Positions 12,321 to 37,579 of a stretch of DNA of 64,000 nt are shown piece after piece; within the stretch, counting starts at the first letter, position 1; the number at the start of each line of letters is the position of its first letter. The stretch covers positions 25,203,769 to 25,267,768 of the forward strand of contig CM042540.1 of assembly GCA_023630585.1 (NCBI GenBank). Reading direction: 5' to 3'. The stretch comes from Cranoglanis bouderius (taxonomy: Eukaryota; Chordata; Actinopteri; Siluriformes; Cranoglanididae). The notes under the pieces were generated by a model, which was given only the letters and a program-made list of their open reading frames with translations, was not told the DNA's origin and made no database searches. Made by a program: the position numbers and the translations under genes.

Positions 12321-12523
12321 AAATGTTATGCAATTCTTTTTCTCAGTGCAGATATCATAATCAAGGTAATTATCTTTTAGTTTAACTCGGACATGTAAAT
12401 TAACAGTTACCAGTCTCTACACCTGTTGGTTAAAGTTAAGACAATATATTTAAATGTAACTCGGAGACTGAGTCAGATCAATGAATATCTGAGGGGAGAT
12501 ACAGTATGTATGTACACACACAC

Positions 12524-13002
12524 ACAGTTCTGTGCACCCTATTTTTTTTTTAGTACAAACTTTGTTATAGATTTTTTTTTTATTTTATGACTTCTACATT
12601 ATCAATTCAGTACAAAAAAACATTTTAGATTCCCACACATTAGTTTTCTATCACAAAATTAAATGTTACAGAAAAACGTTTAAAGAAAGCAGCATATTAC
12701 GTATGAGACCACTTTTCAGACAAAAAACACAATGAACGCTGCTGGGTTTTGCTGCAAAAATAAGAAGCAAGTGTGAAGGTCAAAGTCTCCAGAAGAACTG
12801 TGGCTGGTTCTGCAAGATGCTCAATAAAACTTACCAGCTAATTTCCTTATAAAACTGCAAAAATTGTACTAGAGACTATTATTTTTAGTATTTTGTCACA
12901 CCCACTATTGACTTTGTTTCATTTACCACTCTTTACTGCTCTTTGTGGTATTTTTTGTTTTAAATGCCCTACAGCATTTCTTTGCATGTGCCTAAAACTT
13001 TT

Positions 13003-13004
<2 letters not shown>
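12524..13004. mobile_element. Non-autonomous TA-flanked transposon, copy 2
   Basis: Same interior as the copy at 6949-7460. Its terminal repeats are worn (CAGTTCTGTGC on the left, TGCCTAAAACTTTTGCAC on the right), and the right end runs into a (CA)n tract. It differs from copy 1 by several small indels. Confidence 0.75.

Positions 13005-13069
<65 letters not shown>
13003..13069 (+). repeat. (CA)n then (TA)n microsatellite
   Basis: About 28 CA units followed by a few TA units. The DD35E Tc1 element begins exactly at its right edge, in the TA part. Confidence 0.95.
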
Positions 13070-14620
13070 CAGCCGTGGCCAAAAGTTTTGAGAATGACAC
13101 AAATATTAATTTTTACAAAGTCTGCTGCCTCAGTTTTTATGATGGCAATTTGCATATACTCCAGAAAGTTATGAAGAGTGATCAGATGAATTGCAATAAA
13201 TTTCAAAGTCCCTCTTTGCCATGAAAATGAACTTAATCCCAAAAAAACATGTCCACTGCATTTCAGCCCTTCCACAAAAGGACCAGCTGACATCATGTCA
13301 GTGATTCTCTCGTTAACACAGGTGAGAGTGTTAACGAGGACAAGGCTGGAGATCACTCTGTCATGCTGATTGAGTTAGAATAACAGACTTGAAGCTTTAA
13401 AAGGAAGGTGGTGCTTGAAATTATTGTTCTTCCTTTGTTAACTATGGTTACTTGCAAGGAAACACGTGCAGCCATCATTGCTTTGCACAAAAAGGGATTC
13501 ACAGGCAAGGATATTGCTGCTAGTAAGATTGCACCTAAATCAACCATTTTTCAGATCATCAAGACCTTCAAGGAGAGAGGTTCAACTGTTGTGAAGAAGG
13601 CTTCAGGGCGCCCAAGAAAGTCCAGCAAGCGCCAGGACCGTCTCCTAAAGTTGATTCAGCTGCGGGATCGGGGCACCACCAGTGCAGAGCTTGCTCAGTA
13701 ATGGCAGCAGGCAGGTGTGAGTGCGTCTGCACGCACAGTAAGGCGAAGACTTTTGGAGGATGGCCTGGTGTCAAGAAGGGCAGCAAAGAAGCCACTTCTC
13801 TCCAGGAAAAACATCAAGGACAGACTGCTATTCTGCAAAAAGTACAGGGATTGGACTGCTGAGGACTGGAGTAATGTCATTTTCTCTGATGAATCCCCTT
13901 TCCGGTTGTTAGGGGCATCTGGAAAAAAGCTTGTCCGGAGAAGAAAAGGTGAGCGCTACCATCAGTCCTGTGTCATGCCAACAGTAAAGCATCCTGAGAC
14001 CACTCATATGTGGGGTTGCTTCTCAGCCAAGGGAGTGGGCTCACTTACAATTTTGCCTAAGAACACAGCCATGAATAAAGAATGGTACAAAAACATCCTC
14101 AGAGAGCAACTTCTCCCAACCATCCAAGAACAGTTTGGTGATGAACAATGCCTTTTCCAGCATGATGGGGCACCTTGCCACAAGGCAAAAGTGATAACGA
14201 AGTGGCTCGGGGAACAAAACATAGACATTTTGGGTCCATGGCCAGGAAACTCCCCAGACCTTAATCCCATAGAGAATTTGTGGTCAATCCTCAAGAGGCG
14301 GGTGGACAAACAAAAACCCACAAACTCCAAGCATTGATTATGCAAGAATGGGCTGCCATCAGTCAGGATGTGGCCCAGAAATTGATTGACAGCATGCCAG
14401 GGCGAATTGCAGAGGTCTTGAAAAAGAAGGGTCAACACTGCAAATATTGACTCTTTGCATAAACTTCATGTAATTGTCAATAAAACTCATTGACACTTAT
14501 GAAATGATTATACTTCAGTAACAGTTAGTAACATCTGACAAAAAGATCTAAAAACACTGAAGCAGTAGACTTTGTGAAAATTAATATTTGTGTCATTCTC
14601 AAAACTTTTGGGCACGGCTG
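13070..14620 (+). mobile_element. Near-intact Tc1/mariner DD35E transposon
   Basis: A 1,551-bp element with inverted ends: CAGCCGTGGCCAAAAGTTTT on the left, and its inverted match with one mismatch on the right. The similarity extends inward for some 60 bp or more. Both ends sit in TA-rich DNA, consistent with TA targeting. It encodes a transposase in one main frame. By my count 35 residues separate the second catalytic Asp (FQHDGAP) from the Glu (NPIEN), one more than in ordinary Tc1 elements. That spacing is known from the Traveler group. Confidence 0.85.
13444..14447 (+). pseudogene. DD35E Tc1-like transposase (one stop, one frameshift)
   Basis: Transposase of the element at 13070-14620. 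The N-terminal paired-like helix-turn-helix region (AAIIALHKKGFTGKDIA, then a GRPRKS motif) is followed by the DDE core: FSDES (first Asp), FQHDGAP (second Asp) and SPDLNPIEN (Glu). A single TAA at about 13699 interrupts the frame between the DNA-binding half and the core. A one-base frameshift near 14312-14320 displaces the last 40 or so residues, which are otherwise recognisable (LIDSMPGRIAEVL). All three catalytic residues are present. The element is young-looking but, as written, inactive. Confidence 0.85.
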
Positions 14621-14786
<166 letters not shown>

Positions 14787-14954
14787 GTCAATTTAAGGAC
14801 TTCAGTTAATAAGAATATTTTCTGTTACTAATTACAGAAGACTAACCTAGTCGCACTACACTGCTTAACTACAGTAATCAAAAATAAAAATGCAAAGGAT
14901 TGTTTACAGTACAACTGGTATCTGTTGGGGAAGGTATCTGGGTTTTTTTTGTAC

Positions 14955-14998
14955 TCACTGGCCACTTTAATAGGAACACCTCTACTCATTCATACAAT
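14955..14998 (+). mobile_element. Tc1-like terminal-repeat fragment
   Basis: CACTGGCCACTTTAATAGGA followed by ACACCTCTACTCATTCATAC matches the left end of the family seen at 18295-19140. Only the terminus is present. Confidence 0.6.
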
Positions 14999-14999
14999 T

Positions 15000-16070
15000 A
15001 TAAGTATATTGTAAGTAGTAGAAGAGTTAAACAATTTTCATTGTGAATGGTCCATTATCTTAATGTCAGTCCCTTTTAGGTAAGGAAAATAGAAAAAGAA
15101 CATATACACAAAAGTACTACTGAAATATTTGTTTCATCTTTTCAAAGAAAGACTGAAGGCCTGTTTAGCAGAAAAAGATGCAGTTCACTGGGAAAATGGT
15201 CAGGTTTTGTCTTTACGATCTACATTGTCTATCTCTAAAATAACATGACTGTATGGGGCAGTATGCAGCTCTATATTGATTCAGATCGAGTACTGCGTGC
15301 ATCCCACTTAAGAGAGCAAGGTTTTATACACAATGTCCTAAAAGCAAATGAGAATCAGTTGAATTCTTAGTGCTTGACTTGGCCTATAGGTAGTTAGAAG
15401 CATTCAGAGTGATGCATTGGCATGTAAGGACTTTGTGTTCTTACAGAGTTTGAATTTAATCAGATTGATATTTTCATTGTATGACTTGAGAGAAAAGCAA
15501 CGCACATAGTTAAATAGCCATACTGCTTATTAAATTCTTTTATAAGCTTTTAGGACAATTACAGTTGCATGTTGTGGTCTTTGCTCAAGGAAAAAACTGG
15601 CATACAATTTATATGCTTTTGGTCTGATCATTATAACATTCCTTATATAGTATATCCTGGCTGCTTTGAATATATTGCAGGTGAAAAAACACAACAGTTC
15701 ACTCTAAAATATCTGTTTTGTTCTGCACTAGGAAAATCAATATTGTTTCATTGGCTACTGCTGAACAGTTATTAAACCTATTTCTAGATATACAAGACTT
15801 TTCTGTAAACTACTTTTAATACATATTAAAGAATTTAGAATTTATTAAAGAATTTAAGAAACACAGATTTAGAACACAGGTTCTCAGTCTATTAAATTTC
15901 TTACCTGGTGTGAAAATCATTTGCTTCCCAGCAGTACAATAAATGATTTGAAGAAGAAAAAAAAAGCTACAACAATGCACTCTTAATTTAATGTGTAGTT
16001 AAACTTACTGTAACCTGAAAGATATCAGCAACAACAGAAAAGGACAAAATTATAGAGTTGAGAAATCAGC
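15000..16070. other. Gene-free stretch downstream of myl4-like
   Basis: No gene or known repeat recognised. It lies 3' of the myosin light chain gene on the minus strand. Confidence 0.4.
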
Positions 16071-16076
16071 TTTATT
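16071..16076 (-). terminator. Poly(A) signal of the myl4-like gene
   Basis: AATAAA on the minus strand, 84 bases beyond the stop codon. No other canonical signal lies closer. There is no poly(A) tract after it, so if the gene is a retrocopy the tail has decayed. Confidence 0.75.
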
Positions 16077-16159
16077 TTACATTCACCATTATCCACTTTT
16101 CCTTCTAAATGTCCTTTGACTGCTGATGTCTTTAGAGTCACGCAAGGACAGACTACAGC

Positions 16160-16756
16160 TCACCCAGAGAGGATGTGCTTGACGAATGAGATGTAGTTGA
16201 TGCACCCATTTGCATCCTCTTGTCCCGTCATGAGGCGGTCCACCTCGTCTTCAGTCATTCTCTCTCCCAGAGTTGCCAGAACGTGGCGGAGCTCGGCGCC
16301 CATCACTGTACCATTGCCTTCCTTGTCAAAAACCCTAAGCCCTTCCACAAAGTCTTCAAATGTACCCTGGTCCTTTGCCCTGGAGATGTGCTGCAGCATA
16401 GGGAGAAAGGTCTCAAAGTCCAGCACCTTGCTGTTCATTTCCTCTGCCTTGGGCTTCCCTAGAACAGCATGCACATCCGCATTAGTGGGGTTATAACCCA
16501 AAGCTCTCATCACATCTCCACACTGGGCATATCTTATTTTCATCTCTCCTGTTGGTGTCTCGTCGAATAGAGTGAAGGCATCTCTGAACTCCTCAATCTG
16601 GTCTGGAGAGAACTCCAATACAATACTCTTCAGATCAATCTGAGGCTCTTTGGGCTCCTCCTGGACTGGAGCAGGAGCAGGAGCTGGAGTCTCTTCCTTC
16701 TTAGCCTCAGGTTTTTTGGGTTCTGGTTTCTTGGGTTCGATTTTTTTCGGGGCCAT
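16160..16756 (-). CDS. myl4: Essential myosin light chain, intronless, MYL4-like
   Basis: A single uninterrupted frame of 198 codons. The ATG at 16756 (context CAACATGG) is chosen over an in-frame GTG three codons upstream because family members begin MAPKK. Residues 2 to about 40 form the Lys/Pro/Ala/Glu-rich extension of long (A1-type) essential light chains, which contacts actin. The rest is a calmodulin-like fold with four degenerate EF-hands. Family blocks include TPTGEMKI, QCGDVMRALG, DFETFLPMLQHIS, the highly conserved GLRVFDKEGNGTVMGAELRH and DANGCINY. TPTGEM, KPKAEEMN and DANGCIN favour MYL4 (atrial/embryonic) over MYL1 or MYL3. The protein would bind the myosin heavy-chain lever arm in striated, probably cardiac, muscle. 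Vertebrate essential light chain genes normally have several introns and this one has none in its CDS. It appears to sit inside an ak5 intron on the same strand. Confidence 0.93.
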   Translation of the reverse strand: MAPKKIEPKKPEPKKPEAKKEETPAPAPAPVQEEPKEPQIDLKSIVLEFSPDQIEEFRDAFTLFDETPTGEMKIRYAQCGDVMRALGYNPTNADVHAVLGKPKAEEMNSKVLDFETFLPMLQHISRAKDQGTFEDFVEGLRVFDKEGNGTVMGAELRHVLATLGERMTEDEVDRLMTGQEDANGCINYISFVKHILSG

Positions 16757-16823
16757 GTTGCTCACGCTTGCAACCAGGAGTCAGGAGATGGGAGTGAAGA
16801 TCAAGCTGTATGCGCCAGTCTTG

Positions 16824-16895
16824 TATTTTTATACATGCCTCAGAGAGTATGAGATAAGTTTTATCAGAACCAGAGCACTGGATGACTATAAATGG
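16824..16895 (-). promoter_or_regulatory. Compact promoter of the myl4-like gene
   Basis: On the minus strand a TATA box (TATAAAAATA) lies at 16824-16833, about 70 bp before the ATG, predicting a start near 16796 and a 5' UTR of about 40 nt. Some 20-35 bp further upstream are two back-to-back GATA motifs (16852-16866: AGATAA on plus, TGATAA on minus). A CArG-like CCATTTATAG at 16886-16895 has one departure from CC(A/T)6GG. TATA, GATA and CArG elements are typical of cardiac muscle promoters. Use of these sites is inferred. Confidence 0.6.
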
Positions 16896-16899
16896 AGAT

Positions 16900-18290
16900 G
16901 AATTGAAATAGACTGGAGTGACACTTAGGTCACACTGGAATGCTTGCTATGATCCATTACAATGCAGGCTCAACCTATTTAGTTACCCTTCCATAGTAAA
17001 ATTAGCATTAGGGTCTGTTAAATTTTGGTCTTTTTGTTGTTTTAAACAAATGCTTTCTATATGCTGTGTGTGTACTTTCTTTGGTTTAAATTTTCAATAT
17101 CCCGGTCTTGTTTAATAAAAGAACAGATGACAGCTGATAATCTGATAAATATTCACGTGATCCAATTATCCATCAAAGATATATTGAAGGTTTGGAGATT
17201 TATTGCACATTCCAGTCAGTATGTCAGTAGCCAAATAAATGTATAAAAATTTTTAAATGTATAGTTGGTTGTAGGAGAGGACTCCAAGATTGCAATAAAG
17301 GATCAAGCTCCAAGACATATGAGATCAAGGACAGTGGAGCAAGGATAAGGAGAAGTGAAAGAGCAGTAGACATTCCAACATGAGACACCATGATGGGTGA
17401 AGGTTTCCACTTAAAGGTTTCTTTTTTTGTATCCCCCATGCACTATCCCCTATGTCTGACCCAAAAAGTTGTATGAAATATTTACCTGATGTTGTTACCT
17501 GTGTTCTTTAAACATTATGTCAGTATCATTGTTCTACTGCGAATAGTCCAACACCCTATAGTCCTATAGTGGTCCTTTTCCATTAATGGATAGGCTAGAA
17601 GGGAGCTGACATATGGGCTACAGTCAGTAATTGTTCAGTGTGGACTTATGTGGCCAGTTAAAGTAGGTAAAGGTGGTGTACCTAATAAACAAGCAACTGC
17701 GTATATAATTATTAAGATGACCCAATTAGTAGTAGCAGTTTGTTACTTGATTTCCCTGTGGCATGATTTGTGTCAATTTGTCAGTTCACAGGCAGCCATA
17801 CTGATAAGGAGGATAAGGATAAGCAGAATGCTATTCTGAGAGGCACAGCCTTGTTCACTGAGACAGCAGCTCTGATAGGTTTCAGGCCCTGTGAACAATG
17901 ACCATCTACGTCAAGCCAGAGTAAGATGTACTGAATAATTTTAATAAAATTATTTTTATTAAAATAAAATTCTAATAAAAAGTAGGGGGGTGTCTGAAAT
18001 ACAGTGTTCACAATTTTCATTCTCAGAGTTGATAATCTTCCTGAAAATCCTTGATATAAACCTTATGCCATTCAATAAAGACTTGCCTATTGATAAATAC
18101 ATTTCTTCAGATAGTGTGATTATGATCAGCAGATCTTTTAGCAAAGAAAAGTCTGCCATCTAGTGTAACATCTACCAAAACACATCTACCACAGGGAGAC
18201 ATTTGAATTATGAAATTGCATAACTTACATAAGCCTGGCACAAATCTGTCAGCAGAATGTCTCCAACAGCATAACATTGCCACTGGATTT
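16900..18290. other. Gene-free intronic stretch
   Basis: No gene recognised. AT-rich, with no named repeat. The part next to 16900 may contain further control sequence of the myl4-like gene. Confidence 0.4.
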
Positions 18291-18294
18291 TCCT

Positions 18295-19140
18295 TTAATT
18301 TGGAACACCTATACACCTACTCATTCATGCAATTATCTAATCAGCCAATTGTGTGGCAGCAGCAAAATGCATAAAATCATGCAGATACCAATTAGCAGTT
18401 TTGAGTAATGTTCACATCAACCATCATAATGTGGAAAAAATGTGATCTCGGTGATTTTGACCAGGGCAAGGTCATGCCAGATGTGCTGGTTTGAGTATTC
18501 CTATTGCTGCTGATCTCCTGGAATTCTCATACACAACAGTCTCTAGAGTTTAAACAGACTGGAACAGTTTAGAGAAAACATCCAGTGAGCAGCAGTTCTG
18601 TGGACGGAAACGCCTTGTTGATAAGAGGTCAATGGAGATTGGCCAGAATGGTTTGAGCTGACAGAAAGGCTACAGAAACTCAGATAACCACTCTGTACAA
18701 TTGTGGTGAGCAGAAAAGCATCTCAGAATGCACAACACGTTGAGCCTTGAGCCGGATGGGCTACAACAGCCACATGGCCACAATTGACCCATCTTCTAAT
18801 AGCTACATCCAGCATGATAATGTACCATGTCACAAACAAAAGTCATCTCAAACTGGTTTCATGAACATGAAAATGAGTTCAATGTTCTTCAGTGGCCTTC
18901 CCAGTCACCAGATCACTGGAACACCTTTGGGATGTGGTAGAACAGGAGATTCGCAGCATGAAACTGCAAAATTCTGAAAATTCTGCAGGAATTGCATGAT
19001 GCAATCATGTCAACATGGACCAGAATCTCAAAGGAATGTTTCCAACATCTTGAGGAATCCATGCCACAAAGAATTAAGGCTGTTTTGGTAGCAAAGGGAG
19101 GCCCTACCCAGTATTAGTATTGTGTTCCTAATAAAGTGTT
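18295..19140 (+). mobile_element. Degenerate Tc1-like element
   Basis: It starts with the GGAACACCTATACACCTACT-type end and finishes with TGTTCCTAATAAAGTGTTCAG, an inverted pair. The interior contains decayed transposase blocks (a stretch encoding YIQHDNVPCH and a LPSHQIT region) with many stops. It is in the same family as the remnant at 7470-8066 and the terminus at 14955. Confidence 0.75.
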
Positions 19141-19635
19141 CAGTGTGAGTATGTCTCATGAACAGTGATTATTGAGAGTAAGAGACTCAGCTGGAAAGAG
19201 GACCATTAATGAGAGCAGTGGCATTTTGGTATTTGTATATTGTCTGTTTTATCTTCTTTGTGTTCGCTGTTATGCCATGGCCAAAGGTCAAACATTTATT
19301 TATTATGTCCTTTATACAAAATAAAACTGCTTAAAATCCAGCAAATGACTTTTTAGTTATCTTCAAGATATTTTTATAAGATGACAACATTAGAAACTTT
19401 AAATAAAAGCAAATTCGGATATAGATAATTAGAAGAGTAAAGCACAGGTTAAAGCAGAGTAGACTTATGAAGAGAAAGGTCCTGCATGGTCCTGGCAAGT
19501 ACAGTTACAAAAAAAAAAAAAAAGTAGTTACAGTACTTATAAACCCTTTGGATCTGCAAAGGAAGCATGAAGAAAAAATTAGGAGCTTTATCTCTAATAA
19601 ATGGTATTGTAACACATAAAATTTTAAGCCATTAC
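19141..19635. other. ak5 intron 7 next to exon 7
   Basis: Beyond the donor of exon 7 (minus strand) the sequence is AT-rich, with a poly(A) run near 19510. No further ak5 exon was recognised here or anywhere to the left. Confidence 0.5.
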
Positions 19636-33899
<14,264 letters not shown>

Positions 33900-34080
33900 C
33901 TTCTTCTTTAATTGAAGTCAACCAAATCCGCTGGTGAATAGATCGTCCGGTGGAGTATTCCTCGCTGTTCCGGGTTGCCAGATTGTTATGACCGTGTCCT
34001 ACGCAATCCTTGTTTCTATGCCGCCCCAGTTTGCAACAAGCCAAAACGGGAGCTTTGTAAAATGATTGTTATAATATATA
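33900..34080 (-). promoter_or_regulatory. Probable ak5 5' UTR and promoter region
   Basis: The stretch directly before the ak5 ATG is GC-richer than its surroundings and holds several CpG dinucleotides (GATCGTCCGG, CTCGCTGTTCCGG). No TATA box is obvious. The transcription start cannot be placed from sequence alone. Confidence 0.4.
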
Positions 34081-34764
34081 GATTTAGTAAATAAATAAAT
34101 AAAAGAAGGAAAGAAAGTAAGAAAGAAAGAAAGAAAATACATTTAAGCATTTAAAATCTTACGAATTATCAGAACATCCTGCCTAGATTAGCGCAAGGCC
34201 ATTTGTCCATACCAATAGCTCAAATAAATCTGGCAACGCGATTCGACAGAGCTGGTGTGTGTGTGTGTGTGTGTCAGTCACACGACTCGGTCCAAATCCG
34301 CTTAGATTACTACCATAGTACATGGCATAATATAAAATATTACTTAGCGTGCTAGTGTGCTGTTTTGGACACAACCTCTACTTAAAGCTAATGCTTTAAT
34401 TCTGATAATGGAGAAAATCCCTGCACATTAACATTAGTGTACACGTGACTAATCGAGGGAAGACCACTACGAGGCAAAATATAAAATTAACTCATGTAAG
34501 ATTTAGGCTATAAATGAAATTTTGTCATGTGAAGTTTATCTCCTTGATTGATTAACTTAAATGATGCACATAGATATAGTATGACCAGACATAATAAAAC
34601 ACTCATTTATTTACTGAAACATGGAAAATGTTATTTTTAAGAGACTATTATGATTTAATAATGAACAATATATGCAAAATCTTTATTCAAAAACATTATT
34701 CAAGCTTAGTTTAATAGTTTTTGAACTGGATTGTGCCTTCTGTGGTTAATTATATTTTTCTGAT

Positions 34765-35095
34765 TTATTTATCCACCCATCTATTTTCTGTATCACTTAT
34801 CCTATGATTGCTGGGAGCCTGGAGCCTATCCCAGGGGACTTACGGCACAAGGCGGGGGACACCCTGGACAGAGTGCCAACCCATCGCAGGGCACAATCGC
34901 ACACACACTACGGACAATTTAGACATGCCTACAATGCATGACTTTGGACTGCAGGAAGAAACCGGAGTACTCCCAAAGCACGGGGAGAACATGCAAGCTC
35001 CGTGCACACAGGGCGGAGACAGGAATCAAGCCCCCAACCCTGGAGGTGCGAGGCAAACGTGCTAACCACTAAGCCACTGTGCCCCCCACTTTATT
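34765..35095 (+). repeat. Dispersed repeat, copy 2
   Basis: Same order of blocks as at 28912-29160 (CTATTTTCTGTATCACTTAT, CCTGGAGCCTATCCCAGGGG, GACACCCTGGACAGAGTGCC, CGTGCTAACCACTAAGCCAC) and slightly longer. It sits between ak5 and gpsm1. Confidence 0.8.
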
Positions 35096-35099
35096 TATC

Positions 35100-35756
35100 A
35101 TTCTTCTGAATAAGTTTATTGAAACCAAGCAACCTGGAGGTTACCATATACCAGATGCATCACTCCCATCTGCTAGGAACCAAAAGATTGATATTCAGAG
35201 TGTGGTGGGACATTATTTTTCACTTGACTTAAATGAAAACGAGTGACAGTTGATGTGACACTGACAGTTTTACAGTATTACCATTAAAAATTATTAACAT
35301 GTTAATGGTGGTTTGTTGAATTGGAATCTGAACAAACATATATGCAGAGCAGATTATTTTTCCCCATTCCCTCAGACAACATGGTCTAATGGTCTAATAA
35401 ACGTTTAGGCCTGTTTTCTAGAAGTTATTTGTAAGGTACCTGTTCCATACACACTTGAGTATGTTTCCTACTTTAACACACTTTTTTGAAACTCAGGAAA
35501 CTGTCCATGTTAGAGCAGAAGGACCTATTAATGAGTTAATTGGTTCATTCAGCTGTACTGGGGGGAGAAAAGACACTAAAATGTGATTGAGAAACCGTAT
35601 TCCAGACTTTATGCCACAAATCTGGGCCAAGTTGGGAGGTCAAATAGTTCCACCAAAGACCCCCCAGACTTTGGTATAGAGTTCTATACCAGCATGAGCT
35701 CATCAATGTCAGTGCTTAAACATGGCAGCAAAAATTGCTCTTAAATGCTGCAGTCT
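35100..35756. other. Intergenic spacer / gpsm1 3' UTR
   Basis: Just beyond the gpsm1 stop on the minus strand. No canonical AATAAA was found close by; a variant CATAAA lies at about 35607-35612. Nothing else recognised. Confidence 0.4.
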
Positions 35757-36957
35757 CTAAGTGGTTGGCTTGGACTTGGGTTCAGAATCTGTGGCATCAT
35801 TCTCATCAGGATGGAAGGAGACTCGCTGTTCATCCATTCTTTTAGCCTGTACTCTTTGAATAAGACTGAAAAAGGCTTCATCTGGATCCGGAACTGGAGG
35901 CAGTGAGCACCTCTGGTCATTGATCCGGGAGGACTGACAGACACATTGGGACAAGTTGAGAAAGAGACTCCATATTTGACTCAATTTCTATTCATATTAA
36001 TACAAGATAATACACTACACAGTATGGCCAAAATTCTGTGGATATCTGACAATCACACCCATATTTGGGCCTTCCCCAAACTGTTGCCACAAAGTTGAAA
36101 GCACACTATCTTATACTCACACTATCTAGAATATCTTTGTATGCTGTGGCATTAAGATTACTCTTCACTGGAAACAAGGGACACAAACCTGTTCCAGCAT
36201 GACAATGCCCCCAAAGTGAGATCCATAAAGATATGGTTTGCCTAGGTTGGCGGGAAAGTGGCCTGCACAAACCTCTGACTTGAACCCCATTGAATACCTT
36301 TGGGATGAACTGGAATGTTTTGCCTAAAATAAGTTCCTGACGTCACTTACGCTCTAAATCTAAAATGTAGTGGAAAGCCCAATTCCATATTAATGCCCAT
36401 GCTTTTGAAATGGAATGTTCAACAAGCAAATTTGGGTAGGATGGTCAGGTGTCCACATACTTTTGGCCAAATAGTGTATATTCTGTGTAGTTGAATAATA
36501 CATTGGTATGAGTAGCTCAATGAACAAAATATTTTTGTACAATTTACTATTTATACATACTGGTGCTTAATGAGTTGTTACCTGATATTTTATGAGCATG
36601 TTAAAGAAATCATCACTAAGCTCCTGTGGATTACAGGCTTCACAAAGATGGCCAGTGCTGTTCTGTGCTATCTTGATACCCAGATGGTCTCCTATACTGG
36701 CCCTCTGGTCATCCAGTCGTCGGCTCTGTGAACTGGCTATCAGATCAAAGAGCTCCTCTGTTTGGCTGAGGGAGATGAGTGAGGTGGCTCCAGACAGCAG
36801 TGGGGTCTCACATTCAGACCGGGCTCCAGCTGGGGCCTCTCCTGGCTGGCCATTGGACTGTGGAAGATGCTGACAGCGCCGGTTTTCCATGTGCCTGCTT
36901 GTATAATCACAGAGGACTGTGAGGAGGGAGTCCTCATTAGGGGAGCCCTGGCCTTGG
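35757..36957 (-). CDS. gpsm1: G-protein signaling modulator 1 (AGS3), last two exons
   Basis: Exons 36582-36957 and 35757-35933 (stop included) join in phase 0 and encode 183 residues. They contain the GoLoco (GPR) motifs, which bind GDP-loaded Gi-alpha and act as guanine-nucleotide dissociation inhibitors in receptor-independent signalling and spindle orientation. In order: a degenerate motif (NEDSLLTVLCDY, ending MENRRC instead of MDDQRC), LFDLIASSQSRRLDDQR, FFNMLIKYQ split by the intron from SSRINDQRC, and FFSLIQRVQAKRMDEQR. The block GHLCEACNPQELSDDFFNML favours GPSM1 over GPSM2. The 5' exon opens mid-codon after an AG acceptor, so more exons exist upstream on the minus strand (to the right). 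The TPR-encoding exons of the full-length protein were not recognised in the window. The intron holds a Tc1 remnant. Confidence 0.9.
36010..36480 (+). mobile_element. Degenerate Tc1-like element in the gpsm1 intron
   Basis: It has ends related to ACTATATGGCCAAA and ACTTTTGGCCAAATAGTGTA, and a decayed core including a stretch encoding SDLNPIEYLWDEL (about 36275-36315). The family is that of 3515-3858 and 57957-58262. Internal deletions remove most of the transposase. Confidence 0.75.
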
Positions 36958-37463
36958 CTTTTAGAAGAAAAGAATATGATAAATAAAATGAGACAACTAG
37001 ACAGACAAGTGGCCTACTGTAAATACTTAGGATTGGGTCTTGGAAAGAATGTTTGTAGGCAAAGCAAATGAAAACTCAAGGTGAGAAATTAGAGTCTGTA
37101 CCCCTTGCAGACTTCTGCTCCAAAAATCTGTAGACTAGAGCTAGGACTGTAAAAGTCATGTAGTGTAACCAAAGAGAACCAGTGAACTGTACTTCCTCTG
37201 ATGCATATATCCCATTAGCTATAGTCATTTTTAAAGGAATTATTTTGAAAAAATAATTTGTAAATAAAAAATTAAAATTTTGAAGAATAAAAATAAAAGA
37301 TTTCTATCTTACTCCAAATGTAGTTAGTCAGCCAAGGCATGTTTGTTGCTCATTGTTTGCTTATTTATTTGAAGATACACTCTCAAAACTTACTCACATA
37401 AATGGACTGCAATTAGTTTTTAGGGTAAAGCTTTAAAAATACTCTACCTGCACATTTCTAGGT

Positions 37464-37579
<116 letters not shown>

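Noticed and set aside
13003..13069. CRISPR-like array
   Set aside because: Simple dinucleotide repeats without spacers; CRISPR arrays are not expected in a vertebrate nuclear genome.
16197..16496. Plus-strand open frame across the myosin light chain gene
   Set aside because: Antisense shadow of the real minus-strand gene.
16763..16765. GTG start three codons upstream of the myosin light chain ATG
   Set aside because: The family begins MAPKK and the ATG at 16756 has a good context; eukaryotic initiation at GTG is unlikely.
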